A stretch of 64,000 nucleotides of DNA from CBCXVS01 sp965178525 (GTDB lineage: Bacteria; Tectomicrobia; Entotheonellia; Entotheonellales; Entotheonellaceae), in NCBI GenBank assembly GCA_965178525.1, contig CBCXVS010000005.1:5023-69022 (forward strand), in the 5' to 3' direction. Shown here in pieces: positions 7,091 through 15,381 of the stretch. The notes under the pieces are model-generated. The model did no database searches, had not been told where the DNA came from, and saw only the letters and a program-made list of their open reading frames with translations. The position numbers and the translations under genes are program-made. The number at the start of each line of letters is the position of its first letter. Position 1 is the first letter of the stretch.

Positions 7091-9025
7091 ATGGCGGACT
7101 TGACGGACATTGCCGGACTTCGTGACCTGTGGTCCCACACATGGGGCGACCCCGACATTACCATCGCCGTCCTAGATGGCGCGGTGGATCTCGACCGCGC
7201 CTGCTTCCGGGGCGCCCGTTTCACCACTCGCGCACCCTACTGGCAAGACCCCATCGGCCTCGATCCGGACGCCCTCGCCGTCTTTTTGGAAATTCTCAGC
7301 GGCCCGGACGATGACGAAACAAAAGTCGCCAACCTGGAAGCGGCGGTTCCCAATGCCCGCACTCGCATCAGCCTGTTGCTGGCGTTTCACGCCACCCATA
7401 TCAGCAGCACGATCTTCGGCCAACCGGCCTCGCCGGTCGAAGGTGTCGCGCCCCGTTGCACGGGCCTCAACATCCCGATTGCCTACGATGAGGGCGGCTT
7501 TATCGATCCTCTGAACCTGACCCGCGCCATCGAGGCGGCTCTTGAAGCCGGCGCCCATATCATCCACGTCGCCGCCTGCCACCCGACGCAGAGCGGCATG
7601 GCCCATGACCTGCTGGCACGCGCAGTGCGCCAGTGCCAGGCACAAAACGTTCTCATCGTCGCGCCGGCGGGCAACGACCAGGGTGAATGCTGGTGCATCC
7701 CGGCGGTGCTGCCGGGCGTCCTCACCGTGGGCGCGATGCGCGACAATGGCCAACCGTTCCGGTTTAGCAACTGGGGCGGCCGCTATCAAACGCAGGGCGT
7801 CATGGCGCCGGGGGAAGAGGTGTTAGGGGCCCAGCCGGGCACGGACACCCCAGCCCGGCACCGGGGCACGAGCTGTGCGGCGCCCATTGTGACGGGTGTG
7901 GCGGCCTTGCTGCTGAGCCGGCAACGTCAGCTTGGCCAGGTCCCGGACCCAGAAGCGGTGCGGGCCGCGATGGTGCACAGCGCCATTCCCTGTGACCCGG
8001 CAGAGGTCGACGAACCGGAGCGCTGTTTGCGCGGCCGGCTCAACGTGCCAGGGGCGGTAGCGTTGCTGACCGGCACGCCTCTAGAACGGGTTGTCTCTAC
8101 TGCGGGCGGCTCGACAGAGGCCGCCCATGCGGCAACAGCTTGCTCTGCCCACCTATCCCGCGCCGAGGCGGCTGCCAGTGCGGCGTCCCCCCTCGTCTAT
8201 GCCCTGGGCACGCTGGGCTACGACTTTGAGACCGAGGCGCGGCGCGACGCGTTCACCCAGCTCATGCCGGCGGTCGAGGTCGGCACCGCCGCTGTATCGG
8301 CCAATCCCTACGATGCCCGGCAGATGATGGCCTACCTGGCCGAGCATGGCTCGGACGCGGCGGCGCTGATTTGGACGCTCAACCTGGAGTCAATTCCCAT
8401 GTATGCGCTGCAACCCACTGGCCCCTTTGCCGACGAGGTCTACGCCATCTTGCGGCAACTCCTGGCTGGCCAGGTGGTGGCAGCCGGCAGTGCGGCGTCC
8501 ATCGAGCGCGTCAGCATACCGGGACGGTTGACGGATCGCACCGTGCGGCTCTTTTCCGGGCAAGAAGTCCCGGTGCTCACGCTGGTCAATCGCCGTGGCA
8601 TATACGGGTGGCAAACCGAGACCCTGGTCAACGCGGTCCTGGGCGCCATGCGCCTGCAACACCCGCAGGCCGACGAGCCGACGCTGCGGCAGGCGTTGCA
8701 CAGTTTCCTGAACCGCGTCTATGACGACTTGCGTAACGAGGGCCGCACATCCCGTGACCGGGCGCTCAACTTCGCCGCCACGAATGCCTTTCAAGCCGCC
8801 TCGACCCTGGCCGAGGCGGTCGCCAGTGGCTTGGAGCTGGACCGTATTGAGGCCGATAAGAGCCCCTTTTGCCGCACGGGTAGCGATTGCTGGGATGTGA
8901 AGCTGATTTTCTTCGATCCGGACAACGGCCACCGCGCCCGCAAAGTGTACCGGTTTACCATCGATGTGGCCGACCGGCTGCCGGTCACCTTGGACGAGGT
9001 GCGCTCGTGGTCGGTGCCCCATTGA
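7091..9025 (+). CDS. PatG-like macrocyclase/subtilisin-family protease
   Basis: A 644-residue S8 peptidase of the cyanobactin maturation PatA/PatG family. The triad is intact: Asp29 (ITIAVLDGAVD), His100 (LLAFHATHIS) and Ser261 (RGTSCAAPIVTG). The Asp-His distance is 71 residues against 35 in the neighbouring paralogue. The extra ~36 residues (about 52-92, acidic and helical-looking) lie where PatG macrocyclases carry their capping-helix insertion. I therefore assign it as the likely cyclising enzyme that removes FAGDDAE. Residues ~370-644 (from LVYALGTLGYDF to RSWSVPH) form the conserved PatG C-terminal domain of unknown function. There is no signal peptide, so it acts in the cytoplasm. GGAGG lies 13 bases before the ATG. 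Activity as a cyclase is an inference. Confidence 0.85.
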   Translation: MADLTDIAGLRDLWSHTWGDPDITIAVLDGAVDLDRACFRGARFTTRAPYWQDPIGLDPDALAVFLEILSGPDDDETKVANLEAAVPNARTRISLLLAFHATHISSTIFGQPASPVEGVAPRCTGLNIPIAYDEGGFIDPLNLTRAIEAALEAGAHIIHVAACHPTQSGMAHDLLARAVRQCQAQNVLIVAPAGNDQGECWCIPAVLPGVLTVGAMRDNGQPFRFSNWGGRYQTQGVMAPGEEVLGAQPGTDTPARHRGTSCAAPIVTGVAALLLSRQRQLGQVPDPEAVRAAMVHSAIPCDPAEVDEPERCLRGRLNVPGAVALLTGTPLERVVSTAGGSTEAAHAATACSAHLSRAEAAASAASPLVYALGTLGYDFETEARRDAFTQLMPAVEVGTAAVSANPYDARQMMAYLAEHGSDAAALIWTLNLESIPMYALQPTGPFADEVYAILRQLLAGQVVAAGSAASIERVSIPGRLTDRTVRLFSGQEVPVLTLVNRRGIYGWQTETLVNAVLGAMRLQHPQADEPTLRQALHSFLNRVYDDLRNEGRTSRDRALNFAATNAFQAASTLAEAVASGLELDRIEADKSPFCRTGSDCWDVKLIFFDPDNGHRARKVYRFTIDVADRLPVTLDEVRSWSVPH

Positions 9026-9044
9026 GTGGTGAGAGGCGATGTGC

Positions 9045-10942
9045 ATGCCCGATCTCATGACGATACCCGGCCTGTACGCCCTGTGGTCCAAGACCCGTGG
9101 CTCTCCTGACGTCACCGTGGCCGTGCTGGATGGCCTGGTGGATCAGACTCACCCCTGTTTTGCCGGCGCGGCGCTCACCCGGCTGCCCACCCTGGTGCAA
9201 GGGGACGCTCGTGCCCGCAGCTTGATGTCGCTGCACGGCACACACGTGGCCAGCCTCATCTTTGGCCAGCCTGGCAGTCCGGTGTCGGGCCTGGCGTCGC
9301 AGTGCCGGGGACTGATCGCGCCGGTATTCGCCGACGAACGGCGCCGGCTATCACAACTCGACCTGGCCCGGGCCATCGAGCAGGCGGTCGAGGCCGGGGC
9401 GCAGGTGATCAACGTGAGCGGGGGGCAACTGACGGATGCCGGCGAAGCCGAGGATTTTTTGCAGCAGGCCGTGCGCGAATGCCGGAGACGCAATGTTTTA
9501 CTCATCGCTGCCGCCGGGAATGACGGCTGTGAGTGTCTGCACGTGCCAGCGGCGCTGCCCGCCGTGCTGGCCGTGGGCGCCATGGATGCCCAGGGTCACC
9601 CCTCGCCTATAGCAACTGGGGGGAGGTCTATCAAACCCAGGGCGTGTTGGCTTTGGGGCAGGACATCACGGGGGCTCGACCGGGCGGCGGGACAATGCAG
9701 TTGAGTGGCACCAGCTTTGCCGCACCGATTGTGAGCGGTGTGGCGGCGCTGCTGTTGAGTCTGCAGTGCCAGCGCGGCGACGATCCGGACCCCTATGCTG
9801 TGCGCGCCGCCATCCTGCATAGCGCCTTTCCCTGTGAGCCTGGGGAGACGGCGAACGGTCGCCGGTGTTTGGCCGGAAGGCTCAATATTCCGGGTGCGTA
9901 TACGTTACTCATGGGAGACTCCCTCGTGGCCGAGCCTGTCGATACCGCCGCGTCAGCGAGCCCCTCCGACCCCGTTGTCCGCACCCCGCAGCCCGATCCG
10001 CCCGCGCCGGCCAAGGACAACGCGCCGCCGCCTCCGGAGGACCGGGCTGCCGTGATCCGGCTGCCGGCTGCCGCGGTGCTGCCGAGCCAAGCGGAGCACG
10101 AGGGCGGGTTGGTCTATGCCGTCGGCACGCTCGGCTACGACTTCGGTTCCGAAGCCCGCCGCGACTCCTTCCAACAACTCATGCCCGCCGTCCAGGTCGG
10201 GGATATCACCGTGCCGGCGAACCCCTACGATGCCCGGCAAATGGTGGATTACTTGGAAGGGAATCTCTCGGAAGCCTATTCGCTCACCTGGACGCTCAAC
10301 TTGGAGTTGACCCCCATCTATGCGATCGAGCCCATTGGCGCCTTTGGCCGCGATATCTATGCCGTGTTGCATGAGCTGCTGGCGGGCCAGATACAGGCCA
10401 ACAATAGCGCCGCGTACATCGAGCGTGTCAGTCTGCCGGGACGGCTAGCCGGCCGCACCGTGCAACTGTTTTCCGGCCAGGTGACACCGGTCGTGGAGGT
10501 GGACAATACGCGGGGGCTGTATGGCTGGCGCGTCAACACCCTGGTCAGCGCCGCCCTCAATGCCATTCAGGAGGAGCCGCAAGAGACGGATGTGGAGGCG
10601 GTGCGGCAGTCCTTGTACAACTTTCTCAACCGCATCTACTATGATTATCGCAACCTGGGCACGACGTCGTCCCACCGGGCGCTCAACTTTGCCGCCACCA
10701 ACGCCTTTCAGGCGGCCTCGACGTTCGCCACGGCGGTGCGGCGCGGCATGGAACTCGACAGCATCGAGGTGGAGCGCAGCGCCATTGCCCGTCTCGATAG
10801 CGATTGTTGGGATGTGAAGCTGAAATTCTTTGACCCGGAAAATACCCGGCGGGCGCGACGGGTGTTCCGCTTTATCATTGACGTCAGCGACCGCATCCCG
10901 GTCAGCTTCGGTGAGGTCCGGTCGTGGTCGGTGCCGAACTAA
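9045..10942 (+). CDS. PatA-like subtilisin-family protease, one frameshift
   Basis: Second PatA/PatG-family subtilase, about 632 residues once the frame is repaired. I start at ATG 9045 (MPDLMTIPGL), 8 bases after GAGAGG and matching the paralogue's MADLTDIAGL. Asp29 (VAVLDGLVD), His64 (SLHGTHVAS) and Ser (LSGTSFAAPIVSG) are all present. The short Asp-His spacing without an insertion fits the N-terminal protease PatA rather than the cyclase. Near 9599-9602 the reading frame breaks inside HP/LAYSNWG: the first frame stops at 9704 while family similarity continues in a second frame to 10942. One missing C in a run of Cs explains it. A Pro-rich linker (about 300-335) precedes the same C-terminal domain as in the paralogue. 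It could be a real lesion, programmed slippage or a sequencing error. Confidence 0.8.
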
Positions 10943-10983
10943 ACACGGCTCGATGCAACGTTATCGCCATCGCAGGAGGCGAC

Positions 10984-11199
10984 ATGAGACACTTTCCCAT
11001 ACAGGCCGCGCCGGTGCAACGGCCGGGCGCCTTTGCTCCCCATTGGATAGGCGATGGCGCTGTCATGCGCCCGTATCGGTTGTCCGGGGGGCACGTCGAT
11101 GACCCGCCGGCGTGGCGCCGCCGCAGCTATGCGGAACTCAAATCGTCCGGGGGCTGCGGCTGTGAGCCCTGCCGGGCGGCACAGAGGCGAGCCGAGTAA
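10984..11199 (+). CDS. Small Cys-rich protein in the cyanobactin-like cluster
   Basis: A 71-residue frame from ATG 10984, with AGGAGG four bases upstream, lying 41 bases after the PatA-like gene and just before the P-type ATPase. I do not recognise a family. Near the N-terminus IQAAPVQR resembles the leader segment of cyanobactin precursors and the EQVAPVTR of the precursor at 6257. Near the C-terminus it carries SSGGCGCEPC, a possible metal-binding or modifiable cluster. It might be a second precursor, a metal-binding partner of the ATPase, or unrelated. There is no FAGDDAE-like follower. The strong RBS and tight spacing support that it is translated. Confidence 0.6.
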   Translation: MRHFPIQAAPVQRPGAFAPHWIGDGAVMRPYRLSGGHVDDPPAWRRRSYAELKSSGGCGCEPCRAAQRRAE

Positions 11200-11215
11200 G
11201 GCGAGGAAGCGGACG

Positions 11216-13381
11216 ATGATGATAACCGGACTGTTGCTTGTCGGCGCGGCGGCGTACGTCGGCGCGAGACTCTACAAGAAGCCTCGCCGCCTTGTCCAGC
11301 TCCTGGCGCCATCCCAGCCAATTGCCCGGCCAAGTTCCCTGCCTGCCCCATCCTGGTACGACTGGGCCAAGCGCGCCCTCGACAAGTTCAACCTGCGTGA
11401 AGTGTCCTTGCTCTTTGACTCGGCGCGTCAGCAACAGTTGCAAGAACTCGACGCCACGACAGGCAAACCGGTTATGAGTGCGGAAGCGCGCGAGATTAAC
11501 CGACGCATCGTGCTCGCAGTCGGATTGGCGGGCCTGACCATTGTCGGCACGATCGGCTTTCCGCTCCTCATCTGGATCAGTGTGCCCATTCTCGTCTACC
11601 AAGCCATCCCGGTGGCGCGAGGCGGCTATGACGAGCTGGTGCAGCAGCGCAAAGTCGGGGGGCAGGTCATCTCGACTCTGTTCATGGGTGGCGTGCTGAT
11701 CCTGGGGTATTTTTGGCTGGCAGCGATAGGTGGCGTCTTCTTTTGGGCGACGGAAAAATTGCGGTTCAATATATACAACACCTCACGGCAGCGTCTGGCC
11801 CGTGCCTTTGGCGAGCAGTCCCGTGTCGTCTGGGTGCAGCAGGGCGAGATCGAAATCGAAGTGCAATTCGAGGACGTGCAAGTCGGTGACATCATCGTGG
11901 TGCGCGCCGGAGAAGCCATACCGGTCGATGGCATCATCACCGAGGGGATCGCCAGTATCGATCAGCACATGCTGACGGGCGAAGCGCAGCCCGCCGAGAA
12001 AAGCGTGGGCGATCCAGTCTTCGCCGCCACGCTCGTCCTGGCCGGGACGATTCGGGTGCGGGTGGAAAAGGCCGGGACCGACACCATGGTGGCGCACATT
12101 GAGGACATTTTACACAGCACGGCCGAGTATACCTCCACGCTGGAGTTGAAGGGCAAAGTCATCTCGGACAAAAGCATCTTGCCGACGCTCGCCCTGAGTG
12201 CGGTGACGTTGCCCCTGCTAGGTCCGACGGCAGCACTCTGCACGCTCTGTTGCTATATTGGTGAAGGCATGAAATTGCTTGGCCCCCTAAGTCTCCTGAA
12301 CTTCCTGAATCTGGCGGCCAAGCACGACATTTTGGTCAAAGATGGGCGGGCGTTGGAGTCCTTGCAAGATGTGGACACCGTGGTCTTCGACAAAACCGGC
12401 ACGCTGACGCAGGAACAGCCACATGTCGTCGCCATCTACCCGTGTGATCGTTACACCGAAAACGAGATATTGGGCTACGCCGCGGCCGCTGAAGCCAGGC
12501 AAACGCACCCCCTGGCCCGTGCGATCCGGCAGGAGGCCGAGACCCGCCACCTGGACTTACCGTCTCTCGACGAGGCCACCTATGAAGTTGGCTATGGGTT
12601 GCGAGTGGAGATCGAGGCGCAACAGATTCGGGTGGGCAGCGCCCGGTTTATGGAGAGGGAAGGGTTGGTTTTGCCCGCCGACTTGGTGCAGCGCCAGGCC
12701 GACTGCCACAAGGGGGGCTATAGTCTGGTGATCGTGGCGATTGACGAGGCCATTGGCGGCGCCATCAAATTGCATCCCAGCATCCGCCCCGAGGCGAAAG
12801 GCATCATACAGGACTTACGGCAACGTGGCCTGGCGGTGTACATCCTATCGGGGGATCACGAGGAACCCACGCAGCAATTGGCGCATGATCTGGGCATTGA
12901 GCAGTACGTGGCCGAAACCTTACCGGAGCACAAGGCCATGGAAATTGGACGGTTACAAGACGAGGGGAAATCGGTCTGTTTTGTCGGCGACGGCATTAAT
13001 GATGCGATCGCCCTGAAGAAGGCCCATGTCTCCGTGTCGCTGCGTGGGGCCTCCACCCTGGCGTCGGATACGGCGCAGATCGTCTTTATGGATGGGAGCC
13101 TGAAGCAACTGCCACGCCTGTTTGAGCTGGCCGATGCCCTGGCACGCAATATGAAAGGTAATTTAATCACGCTCATAGCGCCGGCACCGGTCCTTCTGGG
13201 CGGCGTCTACTGGCTGAATTTTCGTATTTACGCGACCTTTGCCGTCGGGGTGACGAGCGGTGTCGTCAGCCTCACGAATGCGATGTGGCCGGCCATTCGC
13301 CCGCTGATGCAAAAGGGATCCGCAAAGGGCGCGAAGAGACGCGAAGCGACCGGGGGCGTCGAGGCATTGGCAGCCAGATGA
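11216..13381 (+). CDS. P-type ATPase, heavy-metal-type fold lacking the CPx motif
   Basis: A 721-residue cation-pump-like ATPase; I start at ATG 11216 after GAGGAAG (ATG 11219 is equally possible). The catalytic core is complete: actuator motif MLTGEAQP, phosphorylation motif DKTGTLTQ (Asp392), HPLARAI, GDHEEP and the hinge GDGINDA. Hydrophobic pairs near residues 135-175 and 200-230 and around 325-350 form the membrane part. It looks like the P1B class, but no N-terminal HMA domain is seen. The transport motif usually CPC/CPH reads LCTLCCYIGEGM (about 341-352), with no Pro between the cysteines. Ion specificity is therefore unclear. It follows the small Cys-rich gene by 16 bases, so it may be co-transcribed with the cyanobactin-like genes and used for metal supply, self-protection or something unrelated. 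Confidence 0.88.
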   Translation: MMITGLLLVGAAAYVGARLYKKPRRLVQLLAPSQPIARPSSLPAPSWYDWAKRALDKFNLREVSLLFDSARQQQLQELDATTGKPVMSAEAREINRRIVLAVGLAGLTIVGTIGFPLLIWISVPILVYQAIPVARGGYDELVQQRKVGGQVISTLFMGGVLILGYFWLAAIGGVFFWATEKLRFNIYNTSRQRLARAFGEQSRVVWVQQGEIEIEVQFEDVQVGDIIVVRAGEAIPVDGIITEGIASIDQHMLTGEAQPAEKSVGDPVFAATLVLAGTIRVRVEKAGTDTMVAHIEDILHSTAEYTSTLELKGKVISDKSILPTLALSAVTLPLLGPTAALCTLCCYIGEGMKLLGPLSLLNFLNLAAKHDILVKDGRALESLQDVDTVVFDKTGTLTQEQPHVVAIYPCDRYTENEILGYAAAAEARQTHPLARAIRQEAETRHLDLPSLDEATYEVGYGLRVEIEAQQIRVGSARFMEREGLVLPADLVQRQADCHKGGYSLVIVAIDEAIGGAIKLHPSIRPEAKGIIQDLRQRGLAVYILSGDHEEPTQQLAHDLGIEQYVAETLPEHKAMEIGRLQDEGKSVCFVGDGINDAIALKKAHVSVSLRGASTLASDTAQIVFMDGSLKQLPRLFELADALARNMKGNLITLIAPAPVLLGGVYWLNFRIYATFAVGVTSGVVSLTNAMWPAIRPLMQKGSAKGAKRREATGGVEALAAR

Positions 13382-13432
13382 GTCAGACGACAAGAAGCAA
13401 GGTGTGAAGCGTAAGCCGGACGGAACCGCCGG

Positions 13433-13957
13433 CTAGACCACCAAATCGAAGAGCCGCTGCTGATTCGCGATCAGGCCGCGTAAATCCAGATTCACACTGC
13501 GGAGTTTGGCGGCAAGGATATTTCCCAAATTGCGCATAATGGCATAGCCGAGTGGGGGAGCTTCGTCCATGAGTGCAAAGAGTTCTTCGCGCGGGATGAC
13601 ATAAGTGGTCAGGGGTTTGTTGGCAATCATCGTGGCGCTGCGGCGATGCCCGTCTAAGAGAGCAAACTCGCCGAAGATTTCGTGTTTACCAACCTGATAG
13701 ATCGACGTGGTGTGTTGGTCACACGGCAATCGGATCTCGACACTGGCTTGACCATGGGCGGTAATAAACAGTTCTGTCCCCGCACTACTTTCATAGAAGA
13801 TGATGTCACCCTGGTTGTATGTCACCACACGGCATAACTGACTCAGTGCGACGAGATAGGCGTCGGCCAAACCAAAGAACAAGGGAGCCTCTTGCAGACA
13901 GAGCCGGACGGCTTCGAAATCGGCCGGTCGATCTCCGATCTCCGTTGATACGGTCAT
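13433..13957 (-). CDS. Cyclic nucleotide-binding domain protein
   Basis: A 174-residue protein with one CNB domain (about residues 18-140). It contains the phosphate-binding-cassette-like FGEFALLDGHRRSATM and the beta-roll GDIIFYESSAGTELFIT. I start at ATG 13957, which follows a GGGGGG stretch; the longer frame has no better signal. No DNA-binding HTH follows the CNB fold, so it is not a Crp-type regulator as it stands. It may sense cAMP/c-di-GMP or act through a partner. It is convergent with the P-type ATPase and precedes a 180-base gap before transaldolase. Confidence 0.85.
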   Translation of the reverse strand: MTVSTEIGDRPADFEAVRLCLQEAPLFFGLADAYLVALSQLCRVVTYNQGDIIFYESSAGTELFITAHGQASVEIRLPCDQHTTSIYQVGKHEIFGEFALLDGHRRSATMIANKPLTTYVIPREELFALMDEAPPLGYAIMRNLGNILAAKLRSVNLDLRGLIANQQRLFDLVV

Positions 13958-14140
13958 GCACCCCCCTTTTCTACGACGATCAAGGGTGAAACGTTTTGTA
14001 TGTTCATTCCGTGAATATGTATCGGACAGCAAAACCGGAAACTTAATCCGCTAGGCAGGACGCAGCGGGGGCGCACGTTGCCACGAGCACCATAGTAACG
14101 GGCAATCCGTGCGCCTGTGGCGTGGGTGGCAAAACGTGGC

Positions 14141-15256
14141 TTAGCGCTTCTGCTCCAGGGCGTTGATAAGGACGTTGAAAGGATCGATGAACTTCTGTAC
14201 ACCCTCATGTTGCAGTTGCCACGTGACGTGGTCGAGGTCAATGTCAACTGCCTGCAGATCTTGCAACACCTTGCGGGCTTCATCCAGACCGGCTGCAACC
14301 GTGTTTTCCATGACGACACCGTGATCGCCAAAGGCCGCGACCGTCTCATCCGGCATGGTATTGACCGTGTGTGCACCAATGAGCGGTTCGACATAGCTGA
14401 CATCGCTGTATTGCGGATTCTTCGTGCTCGTGCTGGCCCAAAGCGGCCGTTGCACATGCGCGCCTTGCGCCTGCAACGCCTCCCAGCGCGCGCCGCTGAA
14501 GATCGTTTTGAAACTCTGATAGGCCAGCTTGGCATTGGCCACCGCCACCTTGCCCAGCAACTGCACCGGGCGCGCATCATAGTTCGGGCTGTCGACCGGC
14601 AACATGCGGTGGACGAGGAGCTGATCCACCAACACATCGATGCGGCTGAGAAAAAAGCTCGCCACTGACGCGACCTGACGGACGGGCTTGCCCTCCGCCA
14701 TTCGACGTTCCAATGCCGTCACATACGCCTGTGCCACGGTCTCATAATCCGCGATTGAAAAAAGTAAGGTAATATTGACATTGATCCCTTCATAGAGCAT
14801 CTGCTCGATAGCGGGAACCCCCGGCGGGGTGCCGGGAATTTTGATGAGCACATTGGGACGGTTGACCGCGTTCCACAGCCGGCGGGTCTCTTCCATCGTC
14901 CCGGCCGTATCGTAGCCCAGCGTGGGCGCCACCTCCAGGCTGACGAAACCATCCACCCCCTCGGAGGCATCGTACACCGGCCGTAGCACATCACATGCAT
15001 CCTGTACATCGCTGACGACGAGGTGCTCGTAAACCTCTTTCGTCGTACAGCCGTCGCGGACGAGTTGGGCGATCTGCTCATCGTAGGCGGTGCTACTCGT
15101 AATCGCCTTGTGGAAAATCGCCGGATTCGACGTCACGCCGCGCAATCCCTCCGAGGTGATGCGTTGCTGAAAGGCGCCGTTGTGGATCATATCACGCGTC
15201 AGGTTGTCGAACCAGTAACTCTGCCCGTATTTTTCCAACTGCTGCAAGGGATTCAT
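14141..15256 (-). CDS. tal: Transaldolase
   Basis: A 371-residue transaldolase of the longer bacterial type. Diagnostic segments are GLRGVTSNPAIFHKAI, FVSLEVAPTLGYDTAGT, and NVLIKIPGTPPGVPAI with the Schiff-base Lys139. It transfers a dihydroxyacetone unit between sedoheptulose-7-phosphate/glyceraldehyde-3-phosphate and erythrose-4-phosphate/fructose-6-phosphate in the cytoplasm. The transketolase gene lies immediately upstream on the same strand, so the two probably form a non-oxidative pentose phosphate operon, separated by a repeat-rich hairpin. Length and motifs are normal. Confidence 0.95.
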   Translation of the reverse strand: MNPLQQLEKYGQSYWFDNLTRDMIHNGAFQQRITSEGLRGVTSNPAIFHKAITSSTAYDEQIAQLVRDGCTTKEVYEHLVVSDVQDACDVLRPVYDASEGVDGFVSLEVAPTLGYDTAGTMEETRRLWNAVNRPNVLIKIPGTPPGVPAIEQMLYEGINVNITLLFSIADYETVAQAYVTALERRMAEGKPVRQVASVASFFLSRIDVLVDQLLVHRMLPVDSPNYDARPVQLLGKVAVANAKLAYQSFKTIFSGARWEALQAQGAHVQRPLWASTSTKNPQYSDVSYVEPLIGAHTVNTMPDETVAAFGDHGVVMENTVAAGLDEARKVLQDLQAVDIDLDHVTWQLQHEGVQKFIDPFNVLINALEQKR

Positions 15257-15280
15257 GCTGGTTACTCCTTAGTTTTAAAG

Positions 15281-15374
15281 AGCTATCAGCTATCAGCTAT
15301 CAGCTATCAGCTAAAAAAGAAGAGAAAAGATTTTTTCTTCCAATGTTTTAGCTGATAGCTGACAGCTGATAGCT
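15281..15374. repeat. Inverted array of heptamer repeats between tkt and tal
   Basis: The left arm (15281-15313) is AGCTATC repeated four times plus AGCTA. The right arm (15349-15374) is TAGCTGA, TAGCTGA, CAGCTGA, TAGCT. The arms are complementary and enclose an A/T-rich loop, so the transcript between transketolase and transaldolase can fold into a long hairpin. The 7-bp period resembles short tandemly repeated repetitive sequences known from cyanobacteria. Related heptamer arrays occur at 52216 and 60925. Confidence 0.8.
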
Positions 15375-15381
15375 AAGAAGC

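Noticed and set aside
9039..9704. Treating the 221-residue frame as a complete short protease
   Set aside because: It lacks the catalytic Ser, and the family sequence continues directly in another frame to 10942.
15281..15374. CRISPR-like array
   Set aside because: The repeats are contiguous 7-mers without spacers, and no cas genes are near.
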